From positions 488,700 to 552,699 of the forward strand of contig NZ_LMRA01000023.1 in the NCBI RefSeq assembly GCF_001424705.1: a stretch of DNA of 64,000 nucleotides. The letters are read 5' to 3'. The stretch comes from Methylobacterium sp. Leaf465 (GTDB lineage Bacteria > Pseudomonadota > Alphaproteobacteria > Rhizobiales > Beijerinckiaceae). Both the position numbers and the translations under genes were made by a program. Below, piece after piece: positions 17,536 through 28,865 of this stretch. Every line of letters begins with the position of its first letter. The stretch's first letter is position 1. A model generated the notes under the pieces. That model had not been told where the DNA came from. It worked only from the letters and a program-made list of their open reading frames with translations, and searched no databases.

Positions 17536-17943
17536 ATGCGCTCTGTCTCGATTGCCCTGATGGGTGCCCTCACGCTCGCAGCCGTCGGCGCGAACACCGC
17601 TGCCGAGGCCCAGGGGCGTTATGCGCCGGCCGGCTACCGCGTCAGCCAGCCCCTGCCGATTCGCATCCGTCCGCGGAGCTGGCTCGATGCCGGCAACGTG
17701 GTCGAGGCGAACAACGGCTCGGTCAGCAACCCGGCAACCAACCCGCAGTTCATCACTGCGAGCTACCTGAACTCGCCCCCCTATGGCCGCAACGATCGCT
17801 TCGGCGGTGGCATTCTGTCGGATCCGATCACCAACGGCCCGTTCGTCGGCGCTCGTTCGAGCGCGATCCGCAACGTCGACCTGTCGGCCATCGACGCGAT
17901 CGACCCGACCTCCTATGTCTCGCGCTTCGGCAACCCTTATTAA
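17536..17943 (+). CDS. Small exported protein, unknown function
   Basis: A 135-residue protein with a clear signal peptide (residues 1-26, VGANTAAEAQ at the cleavage site). The mature part is rich in Asn, Pro, Gly and Ser, with SQPLPIRIRPRSWLDAG, PPYGRNDRFGGG and YVSRFGNPY at the end. No known domain is recognised. A GAAGG ribosome site precedes the ATG; the frame is open further upstream but without support. A strong terminator follows 26 bp after the stop, so it is probably a single-gene or short transcript. It is likely periplasmic or cell-surface. Confidence 0.75.
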   Translation: MRSVSIALMGALTLAAVGANTAAEAQGRYAPAGYRVSQPLPIRIRPRSWLDAGNVVEANNGSVSNPATNPQFITASYLNSPPYGRNDRFGGGILSDPITNGPFVGARSSAIRNVDLSAIDAIDPTSYVSRFGNPY

Positions 17944-17969
17944 TTCCAGCCTCGAAGGCCGGACATGCG

Positions 17970-17999
17970 ACGGGCCCCTCACGGGGCCCGTTTTCGTTT
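17970..17999 (+). terminator. Intrinsic terminator after the small exported protein
   Basis: ACGGGCCCC, loop TCA, then CGGGGCCCGT and TTTCGTTT. The near-perfect stem with T-rich tail lies 26 bp downstream of the stop at 17943 and also faces the end of leuB (18032, minus), so it may act for both. Confidence 0.85.
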
Positions 18000-18031
18000 G
18001 GACGTCGCTCGCTGCGACATCCGCACCTGAA

Positions 18032-19138
18032 TCAGGCGGCGGCGTGCCTCAATTCGCGGATGATCGCGTCGCCCATCTCGGCGGTGCTGATCGGAGCCGT
18101 TCCCTCGGCGGCGATGTCCCGTGTGCGGGCGCCGGACGCGAGGGTGCGGGTGACGGCCGAGTCCAGAAGGTCGGCGGCTTCACCCAGGCCGAAGGAGTAG
18201 CGCAGGCACATGGCCAGCGAGCCGATCATGGCGATGGGGTTCGCGTAACCCTTGCCGGCGATGTCGGGTGCCGAGCCGTGGACCGGCTCGTAGAGGGCCT
18301 TGCGGCTGCCCTTGGCATCGACGGCGCCCAGGGAGGCGGAGGGCAGCATGCCGAGCGAGCCGGTGAGCATCGCCGCCACGTCCGAGAGCACGTCGCCGAA
18401 CAGGTTGTCGGTGACGAGGACGTCGTACTGCTTCGGGCGGCGGACCAGCTGCATGGCGCAGTTGTCGGCGAGCACGTGCTCCAGGCTGACGTCGCTGTAC
18501 TCGGCATGGACCCGGGTCACGACCTCCTTCCAGAGGACGCCCGACTTCATCACGTTGTGCTTCTCGGCTGAGGCGACCCGGCCCGAGCGCTTGCGTGCGA
18601 GGTCGAAGGCCACGTGGGCGATCCGCTCGATCTCGGCCGTGGTGTAGACCTGGGTGTCGACGGCGCGCTTCGAGCCGTCCGGCAGGGTGGTGATCTCCTT
18701 CGGCTCGCCGAAATAGACGCCACCCGTGAGCTCGCGCACGATCATGATGTCGAGGCCCTCGACCAACTCGCGCTTCAAGGCCGAGGCCTCGGCGAGGGCC
18801 GGGTAGCAGATCGCCGGACGCAGGTTGGCGAAGAGGCCTAGATCCTTGCGCAGGCGCAGGAGCCCTGCCTCAGGCCGGATCTCGTAAGCGACATCCGCCC
18901 ATTTCGGGCCGCCCACCGCGCCGAGCAGGATGGCATCGGCGGCATCGGCCCGGGCCAGGGCCTCGTCCGTCAGCGGCTTGCCGTGGGCGTCGATGGCGCT
19001 GCCGCCGACGAGGTCGCGCTCGATCTCGAAGTGGGCGAGACCCAGCGCATCCAGAACGCCGATCACCTTCTCGACCTCTGCCATCACCTCGGGGCCGATG
19101 CCGTCGCCGGGGAGGAGGAGGAGCTTGTAGGGGGTCAT
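18032..19138 (-). CDS. leuB: 3-isopropylmalate dehydrogenase
   Basis: Oxidatively decarboxylates 3-isopropylmalate to 2-ketoisocaproate in leucine synthesis, using NAD+ and a divalent metal. The 368-residue protein starts with [17 protein letters not shown], has the substrate-binding [16 protein letters not shown], and the signature [20 protein letters not shown] with the metal-binding aspartates. The cofactor region [15 protein letters not shown] follows. Length matches the family. It starts 63 bp after the stop of the polyprenyl synthase gene on the same strand, so the two may be co-transcribed. Confidence 0.97.
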   Translation of the reverse strand: MTPYKLLLLPGDGIGPEVMAEVEKVIGVLDALGLAHFEIERDLVGGSAIDAHGKPLTDEALARADAADAILLGAVGGPKWADVAYEIRPEAGLLRLRKDLGLFANLRPAICYPALAEASALKRELVEGLDIMIVRELTGGVYFGEPKEITTLPDGSKRAVDTQVYTTAEIERIAHVAFDLARKRSGRVASAEKHNVMKSGVLWKEVVTRVHAEYSDVSLEHVLADNCAMQLVRRPKQYDVLVTDNLFGDVLSDVAAMLTGSLGMLPSASLGAVDAKGSRKALYEPVHGSAPDIAGKGYANPIAMIGSLAMCLRYSFGLGEAADLLDSAVTRTLASGARTRDIAAEGTAPISTAEMGDAIIRELRHAAA

Positions 19139-19201
19139 GGGATCAACTCGCGATGGATGTTCGAAGGACGGGGGGCAGGCGGTCCGCCGTCGGATCAGGC
19201 G

Positions 19202-20164
19202 TCAGACCTTGCGCGCCACCGTGAACCGCGCCGCCTGGCGCAGGGTCTCGGCCTTGTCGCCCCAGGATGCCACGGCCTCCTCGCACACGCCGACGAGGCG
19301 GTCGCACTCGGCACGGGCGCCGTCGAGGCCGAGGCGGTCGACCAGGGTCGCCTTGCCGGCATCCTTGTCCTTACCGGTGGCCTTGCCCATGGCTTCGGCC
19401 GAAGCCTCGCGGTCGAGGATGTCGTCGGCGATCTGGAAAGCCTGGCCCAGGGCGTGGCCGTAGCGCAGCAACGCCTTGCGCTGGTCCGGGGTCGCGCCGC
19501 CGACGATCGCACCGGCTTCCACCGAGAAGGCCAGGATCGCGCCGGTCTTCATGGCCTGAAGCTGCAGCGTATCGTCGACATCGAGGGAGACGGGACCGAA
19601 GCGACCCTCGGCGCCGAGGTCGAGGAGCTGGCCGCCGACCATGCCGCCAAGGCCCGAGGCCTTGGCGAGACCGAGCACGAGGTCCGCACGCACGGCAGGA
19701 TCGGGTTGCCATGCGGCGTCGGCCAAGATCTCGAAGGCCAGGGTCTGGAGGGCGTCGCCCACGAGGATCGCGGTCGCCTCGTCATAGGCCTTGTGCACGG
19801 TGGGCTTGCCGCGGCGCAGGTCGTCGTCGTCCATGGCGGGCATGTCGTCGTGGACGAGGGAGTAGCAGTGCACCAGCTCGATGGCCGAGCCGGCTGCGAG
19901 GGCGCCGGTCTCTGTCCCGCCGAGCATCCGGGCGGTCTCGATGGCCAGGAACGGGCGCAGGCGCTTGCCGCCGCCGAGCACGGCGTGGCGCATCGCGTCC
20001 ATCAGGCGCACCGGACGGGTGATCTCGCCGGCCTGCGTCTCCGGGGTCAGGCGCTCGGCGAGGTAGGCCTCCACCGTGTCCGCAACCGTGGCAAGCCTGT
20101 GGGAAAACGCGTCGACCGGGGCATCCGCCTTGACCGAAGCGTGGGATCCTTGCGTTGAGGTCAT
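19202..20164 (-). CDS. Short-chain polyprenyl (farnesyl/geranylgeranyl) diphosphate synthase
   Basis: Condenses isopentenyl diphosphate with allylic diphosphates to make C15 or C20 prenyl diphosphates for quinones, carotenoids or hopanoids. The 320-residue protein has GGGKRLRP (64-71), the first Asp-rich motif DDMPAMDDDD from Asp106, and the second motif DDILD. The two-residue insertion in the first motif and the preceding YSLVH mark the bacterial IspA-type subgroup. Chain length cannot be fixed by eye. It is divergent from mtgA. Confidence 0.92.
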   Translation of the reverse strand: MTSTQGSHASVKADAPVDAFSHRLATVADTVEAYLAERLTPETQAGEITRPVRLMDAMRHAVLGGGKRLRPFLAIETARMLGGTETGALAAGSAIELVHCYSLVHDDMPAMDDDDLRRGKPTVHKAYDEATAILVGDALQTLAFEILADAAWQPDPAVRADLVLGLAKASGLGGMVGGQLLDLGAEGRFGPVSLDVDDTLQLQAMKTGAILAFSVEAGAIVGGATPDQRKALLRYGHALGQAFQIADDILDREASAEAMGKATGKDKDAGKATLVDRLGLDGARAECDRLVGVCEEAVASWGDKAETLRQAARFTVARKV

Positions 20165-20281
20165 GTTCGGTCGGGCCTTCGGTCAGACGGTGTCGTGTCG
20201 TGGGCGGGGGAGGTTCGAATTCAGGATCGGGAGGAGAGCGCGGAGCAGCCGTTGCGGCAGGTTTCGGCGCGCCCGCTGCCG

Positions 20282-20980
20282 ATGCGCGAGGCATCCGGCA
20301 GGACACGGGCGAGAGGCTTGCGACGGATCGTCAACCTCATCCTGCTCCTCCCCGTCATCGGCCTCGTCCTCTTATTGTCGCTCGCGCTCGTCTATAGTGC
20401 GCTGACCCCGCCCTCAACCCTGATGCTGGGGCGATGGTTGACGCTGCAGTCCGTCGACCGGCAGGCGGTGGGGCTCGAGGCCATCTCACCCTACCTCGTC
20501 CAGGCCGTCATCGCGTCGGAGGACCAGCGCTACTGCCTGCACAACGGCGTGGATTGGAGCGCCCTGCGGGACGTGGTCGACGACGAGGAGGGCCCGAGCC
20601 GCGGCGCCTCGACGATCCCGATGCAGACGGTGAAGAACGTCTTCCTGTGGCCGGGTCGATCGGTGATCCGGAAGGCGCTCGAGATCCCCCTGGCCCTCGT
20701 GGCCGATACCCTGTGGGGCAAGCCGCGCACCATGGAGATCTACCTCAACATCGCCGAGTGGGGGGAGGGGGTGTTCGGGGCCGAAGCCGCCGCCCGGCGC
20801 TGGTTCGGCAAGCCGGCCCGCGCCCTCACCCGCGGGGAGGCGGCGCTGCTGGCCGCCGTGCTGCCCAACCCGATCCTGCGCAATCCAGCTCTGCCCTCGC
20901 GTGGCGTCCGGGCCCAGGCCGCTCGGATCCAAGCGCGGATGAACGGCGTCTCGGGGCTGATGGGCTGCCTGAAGCGGTAG
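20282..20980 (+). CDS. mtgA: Monofunctional biosynthetic peptidoglycan transglycosylase
   Basis: GT51-family glycosyltransferase that polymerises lipid II into glycan strands. From the ATG at 20282 it has 232 residues: a basic cytoplasmic tail, one membrane segment (about 15-38), then the catalytic domain with AVIASEDQRYCLHNGVDW (catalytic Glu in SEDQ) and GASTIPMQTVKNVFLWPGRS. The segment MEIYLNIAEWGEGVFGAEAAA is also diagnostic. The frame is open to a GTG at 20195 but no ribosome site is visible at either start. No transpeptidase domain is present, which defines the Mtg type. Confidence 0.93.
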   Translation: MREASGRTRARGLRRIVNLILLLPVIGLVLLLSLALVYSALTPPSTLMLGRWLTLQSVDRQAVGLEAISPYLVQAVIASEDQRYCLHNGVDWSALRDVVDDEEGPSRGASTIPMQTVKNVFLWPGRSVIRKALEIPLALVADTLWGKPRTMEIYLNIAEWGEGVFGAEAAARRWFGKPARALTRGEAALLAAVLPNPILRNPALPSRGVRAQAARIQARMNGVSGLMGCLKR

Positions 20981-21084
20981 CCCGAGGCCACGGGATCGGC
21001 TACCTGCCGCCCATCCTCATCGCGGTGCTGAGCCCCCGCGACCACGATCTGCCCCCGCGCGACCCCATGGGCGAAAGACCGACG

Positions 21085-21651
21085 ATGACCCAGCCGACCT
21101 TCGAACTCACCCTCGAGCGCATCGCGCTGATTCGCCGGATGGTGGTGGCCTGGAACCCTGAGGGCGTCGGTGCGCCCATCGTCCACCCCGACGCGCCCTA
21201 CGGCAGCACCGACCGCGACGGCGATATCTTCAACGTCACCGGCGACGACGACGGGGCCGACGAGGAGCACCGGGCCCTGGGCGATGCCCTCGCGGTGTTC
21301 ACCGCCAATGCCGTCCTCAAGCCGGGGCGCTACGCCTATCACAACACCCTGGCGAAGCTTGCCTCCGACGATGTCGGCGACGTCTTTCGCGATGAGGCCA
21401 CCGGTGAGACGCCCGAGCACGTCACCTTCGACGTCGCGGCCGAGCAGGTCGCCCGCGTCAAAGCCCTGGCGATCCGCTGGGACGCCGCCCGCGACGTGCC
21501 GGCCGTGGACACGGACGCGCCCTACGGCCCGGGGGTCGGCCTGCCAACCGGGCACCGCGAGATGCAGCCGGTGCTCCAGATCTTCCTGCGCTACGCCGAT
21601 CTCGGCCCGGGCGACTTCTCCCGCGGCACCTCGGGCTGGCAGCCGGTTTGA
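21085..21651 (+). CDS. Hypothetical protein with an internal duplication
   Basis: A 188-residue acidic, soluble protein without signal peptide. Two halves look alike: LERIALIRRMVVAWNPEG followed by HPDAPYGS, and AEQVARVKALAIRWDAAR followed by DTDAPYGP. The shared DAPYG motif and the preceding helix suggest tandem copies of one small fold. I do not recognise the family. The ATG at 21085 was chosen; an in-frame ATG at 21067 is possible. It lies between mtgA and the histidine-phosphatase gene, all on the plus strand. Confidence 0.7.
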   Translation: MTQPTFELTLERIALIRRMVVAWNPEGVGAPIVHPDAPYGSTDRDGDIFNVTGDDDGADEEHRALGDALAVFTANAVLKPGRYAYHNTLAKLASDDVGDVFRDEATGETPEHVTFDVAAEQVARVKALAIRWDAARDVPAVDTDAPYGPGVGLPTGHREMQPVLQIFLRYADLGPGDFSRGTSGWQPV

Positions 21652-21731
21652 GGGGTGCGAACGACGCAGCAAGCGAACGGATCGGCCTGCAGGAACGTTG
21701 GCGGTGGAGAACATGCCGAGGAACGTGACGA

Positions 21732-22496
21732 ATGCTGCAACGCTGGCCGAGCCGGATCTGGGTCGTCCGACACGGCGAGAGCGCGGGCAACGTCGCGCGC
21801 GATGCCGCCCATGACGCTGGGCTGGAACGCATCGACATCCCGGAGCGCGACGTCGACGTTCCCCTGAGCGATCGCGGCCGTCGGCAGTCCGAGGCGCTGG
21901 GGCGCTGGTTTTCCGAGATGCCGGACGCCGAGCGTCCGAACGTGGTGCTGAGCTCGCCCTACCTCCGGGCACAGCAGACCGTCGCGGGCATTCGCCGGGC
22001 CGGCGGCCTCGCATCGGACGCGGCCGACGACACCGTCGACGAGCGACTGCGCGAGAAGGAACTCGGTCTGCTCGACCGGCTCACGCGCACGGGCGTCGAG
22101 GCGCTTCATCCGGAACAGGCCGAATTGCGGGCCCGCCTCGGAAAATTCTACTATCGCCCTACCTGCGGCGAGAGCTGGTGCGACGTCATCCTGCGCCTGC
22201 GCGGCGCCATGGACACGATTTCCCTGCACCACGGCGAGAAGCGCGTCCTGATCGTCGCCCACCAGGTGGTGGTGCTCTGTCTGCGCTACCTCATCGAGAA
22301 CCTCAGCGAGGCCGAGATCCTCGGCATCGATGCCGAGGGAGACGTCCTGAACTGCTCCGTCACGGAATATGCCTTCCGGGCGCAAACGGGTTCCACCGGC
22401 CGCCTCCATCTCGCGCGCTACAACTTCGTCGCCCCGGTCCAGCGGGCAGGCGCTCCCGTCACCGCCGAACCCTCGCTGACGGAAGACGTGCGATGA
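21732..22496 (+). CDS. Histidine phosphatase family protein
   Basis: A 254-residue member of the phosphoglycerate-mutase-like (branch 1) histidine phosphatase superfamily. The N-terminal RHGES places the phospho-accepting histidine at His14; SSPYLRAQQTV and RLREKELGLLDR follow, and the second catalytic histidine is in LIVAHQVVV. The C-terminal 35 residues are an extension beyond the catalytic core. Its stop overlaps the start of the NAD(P)HX dehydratase gene (ATGA), so the two are translationally coupled. Substrate unknown; fructose-2,6-bisphosphatase or cofactor-type activities are known in the family. Confidence 0.88.
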   Translation: MLQRWPSRIWVVRHGESAGNVARDAAHDAGLERIDIPERDVDVPLSDRGRRQSEALGRWFSEMPDAERPNVVLSSPYLRAQQTVAGIRRAGGLASDAADDTVDERLREKELGLLDRLTRTGVEALHPEQAELRARLGKFYYRPTCGESWCDVILRLRGAMDTISLHHGEKRVLIVAHQVVVLCLRYLIENLSEAEILGIDAEGDVLNCSVTEYAFRAQTGSTGRLHLARYNFVAPVQRAGAPVTAEPSLTEDVR

Positions 22497-23389
22497 CCGG
22501 GAGCGAACTCGACGCCGCGTGCCTGCGGGCGCGTCCGCTTCCGACCCCGGAGGCCGGCAGCAAGGACGACCGCGGCAGCGTTCTCGTCCTCGGCGGCTGC
22601 GCCGAGGTGCCGGGCGCCGTTTTCCTCGCCGGCGTTGCGGCCCTGCGGGCCGGGGCGGGCAAGCTGAAGATCGCCTCCGTGCGGAGCGTCGCCGTGACGA
22701 TGGCCCTGGCCGTGCCCGAGGCCATGGTGATCGGTCTCCCGGAGACCGACGCGGGCGAGATCGAGGCGGAGGCCGCGGCCCCTCGCATCGCCGAGGCGGC
22801 CCGGCGCTGCGACGCGGTGCTGCTCGGACCCGGCATGAACACCTGCGCGATCACCACAACGCTGGTCCGCACGCTGCTCGCGGACCAGGACGAGATCGCC
22901 TACGTCCTCGATGCCGGCGCCATCTGCGGCCTTGCTGCTCATGCCGAGACGGTGCGCGCCCTTCGCGCTCCGCCGGTGCTGACACCGCATGCGGGGGAGA
23001 TGGCGCAGCTCCTGGACTGGGACCGCGGGGCCGTAGAGGCCGAACCCCTGAAGGCGGCCCGGCGCGCTGCCGAAATGCTGCGGGCCGTGGTCATCATGAA
23101 GGGCGCCGAGAGCTGGATCGTCGCCCCCGACGGCGCGCACTGGCACTACGATGGCGGCGGCGTCGGCCTCGCCACCTCCGGCTCGGGCGACGTCCTCGCG
23201 GGCGTCATCACCGGCATCCTCGCCCGGGGCGTCGATCCGCTGACCGCCGCTCTGTGGGGCGTCTACCTCCACGGTGACGCCGGCGCCCGGCTCGCGAAAT
23301 CGGTCGGGCCCGTGGGATTCCTCGCCCGGCAGATTTCCGGCGAGGTGCCCCAGATCCTCCAGGGCTTCTCCGCAAGTCCGTCCGTCTAG
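22493..23389 (+). CDS. nnrD: ADP-dependent NAD(P)H-hydrate dehydratase
   Basis: Repairs damaged NAD(P)HX by dehydration with ADP or ATP. The 298-residue protein has the ribokinase-like fold features of NnrD: DDRGSVLVLGGCAEVPGA near the N-terminus, VLLGPGM, VLTPHAGEMAQLL, and the signature ATSGSGDVLAGVITG. It lacks the NnrE epimerase domain that is fused in E. coli, so the epimerase would have to be encoded elsewhere. Start ATG overlaps the histidine phosphatase stop by 4 nt. A bidirectional terminator follows. Confidence 0.9.
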   Translation: MTGSELDAACLRARPLPTPEAGSKDDRGSVLVLGGCAEVPGAVFLAGVAALRAGAGKLKIASVRSVAVTMALAVPEAMVIGLPETDAGEIEAEAAAPRIAEAARRCDAVLLGPGMNTCAITTTLVRTLLADQDEIAYVLDAGAICGLAAHAETVRALRAPPVLTPHAGEMAQLLDWDRGAVEAEPLKAARRAAEMLRAVVIMKGAESWIVAPDGAHWHYDGGGVGLATSGSGDVLAGVITGILARGVDPLTAALWGVYLHGDAGARLAKSVGPVGFLARQISGEVPQILQGFSASPSV

Positions 23390-23416
23390 CCGGGTCCCCG
23401 TGGGGAGGGGACCCGG
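23390..23416. terminator. Hairpin terminator between nnrD and argG (convergent)
   Basis: CCGGGTCCCC (23390-23399) and GGGGACCCGG (23407-23416) form a perfect 10-bp stem with a 7-nt loop between two convergent genes. On the plus strand it is followed by CGGGTTT. Likely serves both strands. Confidence 0.7.
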
Positions 23417-23427
23417 CGGGTTTCGCC

Positions 23428-24669
<1,242 letters not shown>

Positions 24670-24877
24670 GAGCTCGCTTCCGGTTCGGGCGTCGTGTGCG
24701 TCGGCGTCGCGCGCCTCCGCGTCGTGATTGCCGCGGCTTATCAGCGGAGCGCGGGGCCGTGCAACCGCTGTGCCGTCGGACGCGTTCGCTCAGCGTGGCC
24801 GTGAGCGTGAACCGCCTTGTCGCGAGCCCTCGGGCGGGCGACACTCACGACCGTTCTCGACCCCGGAGATTCGACGC

Positions 24878-25504
24878 ATGCCGCGCAGGCCGACCCTCGA
24901 ATTCTGGTACGAGTTCGCATCGACCTATTCCTACCTCTCGGCCATGCGGATCGAGGCCCTGGCGGCGGCGGCCGAGGTCGAGATCCGCTGGCGCCCGTTC
25001 CTGGTCGGGCCGATCTTCGCCGCGCAGGGCTGGAATTCTTCGCCGTTCAACCTCTACGCCGCCAAGGGGCGCCACATGTGGCGCGACGTCGAGCGCGAGG
25101 CGGCCCGGCTCGGCCTCCCACCCGTCAAGCGCCCCGATCCCTTCCCGCAGAACAGTCTGAGCGCCACCCGCGCGGCGACCTACGGCATGGACCACGATTG
25201 GCTCGTGCCCTTCTCCAAGGCCGTCTACGAGGCCGAGTTCGCCCGCGGGCAGTCGATCGCCGAGCCGCCCGCCGTGGTGTCGATCCTCAACGGCCTTGGC
25301 CTCGACGGCACGATCATCCTGAAGCAGGCGGCGGCGGAGGCGAACAAGGGGCGGCTGCGCGTCAACGGCGAGGAGGCGCGGTCCCGCGGGATCTTCGGCG
25401 CACCGACCTTCCTGGCCGGCGACGGCGAATTGTTCTGGGGAAACGACCGCCTGGAACAGGCCCTCGCCTGGGCGGCGGGGGACCGGCCCGGCGCGATGCG
25501 CTGA
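24878..25504 (+). CDS. 2-hydroxychromene-2-carboxylate isomerase family protein (DsbA fold)
   Basis: A 208-residue cytosolic DsbA/kappa-GST-fold protein. LEFWYEFASTYSYLSAMRIE at the N-terminus has Ser in place of the thioredoxin Cys pair, as in NahD-type isomerases. WRPFLVGPIFAAQGWNSSP and the closing GIFGAPTFLAGDGELFWGNDRL match the family well. NahD acts in naphthalene breakdown with glutathione, but members outside such operons are widespread and their substrates are often unknown. No aromatic degradation genes are nearby, so a more general glutathione-linked role is likely. GGAG-type ribosome site before ATG 24878. Confidence 0.88.
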   Translation: MPRRPTLEFWYEFASTYSYLSAMRIEALAAAAEVEIRWRPFLVGPIFAAQGWNSSPFNLYAAKGRHMWRDVEREAARLGLPPVKRPDPFPQNSLSATRAATYGMDHDWLVPFSKAVYEAEFARGQSIAEPPAVVSILNGLGLDGTIILKQAAAEANKGRLRVNGEEARSRGIFGAPTFLAGDGELFWGNDRLEQALAWAAGDRPGAMR

Positions 25505-25606
25505 GGCGGGGCGGCGCGGCGGCGCTGGCGGTCGGGCACCGGCGGGTCTAGAAGCCGGGCGGCTTTCCGCACGCTTCCCCGATCCCCACGCTACCAGGGC
25601 CGCCCC

Positions 25607-26317
25607 ATGAGCTTCGCGTTACCGGGCCTCCACCGCCGGCGCTTCCTCCTCGCCTCCACCGGCCTCGCCGCTGGCCTCGCGATCGCCGGGGAGAGTGCGG
25701 CACAGGGCTACGGCCAGGCGTTCAAGGTGGACAACGACGAGGGCCGCCCGGTCGCGAACATGCGTCTGCCCGGCGAGATCGTCGGCGAGATTCCAGCTCT
25801 GCGCGGGGTGACCTATGTCGGACCGGCCGAGGCCGAGACGACCCTGTACGAGTTCTTCGACTACAATTGCCCGTATTGCCGGAAGGCGGCGGCCGACATG
25901 GTCTCCCTCAGCGAGAGCGATCCATCGCTGCGAATCGGCCTGATCAACAATCCCATTCTCGCGGTGCAATCGGCCCAGGCCGCGAAGGTCGCCCTTGCGA
26001 TCCAGCGCAAGCTCGGATCGGCAGCGGCGTGGAGCCTGTATCGAACGCTGCTGGCCAAGCCCGGCAAGATCGACGGGCCCGGCGCCCTCCAGGCCGCCGC
26101 CAAGCTCGGCGTGCCCGCCGCCGAGATCGAAAGCATCGCCGACAGCGAGGAGGTGCGTCTCGCCCTCAAGGCGCAGATGCGCATGGCCGCCGATCTCGGC
26201 CTCGCCGCGACCCCCTCCTACGTGCTCGGCAACACGGGGCTTCTCGGCCATCCCGGCCCGAAGGCCCTCGCGCGGATGGTCGCCGCGACCCGACGCTGCG
26301 ACCGCATCGCCTGCTGA
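25607..26317 (+). CDS. Exported DsbA-family thiol-disulphide oxidoreductase
   Basis: A 236-residue protein with an N-terminal RRRFLLASTGLAAGLAIAG signal that resembles a Tat-type twin-arginine leader. The thioredoxin fold has the CPYC active site (Cys88, Cys91) in FFDYNCPYCRKAAADM and the cis-proline region in LAATPSYVLGNTGLLG. This matches Com1/DsbA-like proteins that form or exchange disulphides in the periplasm. Two cysteines near the C-terminus (RRCDRIAC) could form an extra disulphide. It lies 255 bp upstream of the ATP synthase operon and is probably separate from it. Confidence 0.88.
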   Translation: MSFALPGLHRRRFLLASTGLAAGLAIAGESAAQGYGQAFKVDNDEGRPVANMRLPGEIVGEIPALRGVTYVGPAEAETTLYEFFDYNCPYCRKAAADMVSLSESDPSLRIGLINNPILAVQSAQAAKVALAIQRKLGSAAAWSLYRTLLAKPGKIDGPGALQAAAKLGVPAAEIESIADSEEVRLALKAQMRMAADLGLAATPSYVLGNTGLLGHPGPKALARMVAATRRCDRIAC

Positions 26318-26406
26318 GGCGGCCTCACCTTCGCCACCGTTTGTCCGCATCGGAACAGGGTTCGGCATCTCGCGTTGCACAACGCACCGGCGCAAGTTCC
26401 ATCGTC

Positions 26407-26434
26407 TTGCGCCCCCCGGACACGCATGCTAGGC
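26407..26434 (+). promoter_or_regulatory. Candidate promoter of the atp operon
   Basis: TTGCGC (26407-26412) and CTAGGC (26429-26434) with a 16-bp spacer lie about 140 bp upstream of atpH. The -35 element fits the alphaproteobacterial CTTG pattern; the -10 is weak. No other candidate in the 255-bp gap looks better. Confidence 0.3.
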
Positions 26435-26572
26435 CCTCGCCGCGCCGGAAGGGCGGGCTTTTCATGGCCCGCGCAGACCGGCACGTTCCCAATCCTGACG
26501 GTTTCAGAGCCCGCGCCGAACACGGCGCGACGCGGCCGGAGCCCTCAGGCAGGATTGAAGAGAGAGCGGCGC

Positions 26573-27145
26573 GTGGCGCAGAACGGTTCCGAGGCGGGTT
26601 CCCCGGTTGCAGGCGTAGCGGCACGCTACGCGTCGGCCTTGTTCGAGCTGGCGCGCGATGAGCGCGACGTCGATGGCGTGGCGGCGAGCCTCGACCGGTT
26701 CGACGCGATGCTCAAGGAGAGCGCCGACCTGCGACGCTTCGTGCGCAGCCCGATCTTCACGGGCGCCGAGCAGGAGGCCGCCATCGTCTCGCTGCTGGAG
26801 AAGTCCGGCATCGGCGGCATCGGCGGCAACTTCATCCGCCTCGCGGCCGCCAACCGTCGACTGTTCGCCCTTCCCGACATGATCCGCGCCTTCCGCACCC
26901 TGGTGCGCGAGTCGAAGGGCATCGTCCGCGCCGAGGTGACCGTCGCCGAGCGTCCCTCCGACGCCGTCGTGGAGGAGATCAAGGCCTCCCTGCGCGACGT
27001 GGCGCGCGCCGAGATCGACCTCGACCTCAAGGTCGACCCCAGCCTGATCGGCGGCCTCGTGGTCAAGATCGGCAGCCGCATGGTGGACGCGTCCCTGCGC
27101 ACCAAGCTCAACGGAATTCGCCTCGCGATGCGGGAAGCCCGGTAA
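26573..27145 (+). CDS. atpH: ATP synthase F1 subunit delta
   Basis: Links F1 to the peripheral stalk of F0. The 190-residue protein starts at a GTG (26573; VAQNGSEAGSP), preceded by an AG-rich region. The family features are present: VAARYASALFELA at the N-terminus, FTGAEQEAAIVSLL, and the C-terminal VDPSLIGGLVVKIGSRMVDASLRTKL. It is first in atpH-A-G-D-(orfX)-C. As usual in alphaproteobacteria, the F0 genes are not adjacent. The open frame extends well upstream, but that part does not look like a delta subunit. Confidence 0.95.
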   Translation: MAQNGSEAGSPVAGVAARYASALFELARDERDVDGVAASLDRFDAMLKESADLRRFVRSPIFTGAEQEAAIVSLLEKSGIGGIGGNFIRLAAANRRLFALPDMIRAFRTLVRESKGIVRAEVTVAERPSDAVVEEIKASLRDVARAEIDLDLKVDPSLIGGLVVKIGSRMVDASLRTKLNGIRLAMREAR

Positions 27146-27214
27146 GAGCTTTCGAGGCCCGACCGCTTCCCGTTCCCAACCCCATTCATTCAATCCAAGA
27201 CAAGAGGCCCGACG

Positions 27215-28744
<1,530 letters not shown>

Positions 28745-28765
28745 GTCGCGGCATCGACAGCGAAC

Positions 28766-28826
28766 CCGGTCGCCTGCGGGCGACCGGATCTTGAGCGAGC
28801 GCAGGCGCCCGGATCGTCCGGGCGCC
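28766..28826 (+). other. Two hairpins in the atpA-atpG intercistronic region
   Basis: CCGGTCGC (28766-28773) pairs with GCGACCGG (28780-28787) around a 6-nt loop; GGCGCCCGG (28804-28812) pairs with CCGGGCGCC (28818-28826) around a 5-nt loop. Both stems are perfect. No T-run follows, so these are unlikely to be full terminators. They may protect the atpA 3' end, guide processing, or lower transcript levels into atpG. Confidence 0.55.
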
Positions 28827-28865
28827 TCGCCTTGAGCGGCAGCGGATGGATCTGGAAGTCACCCC

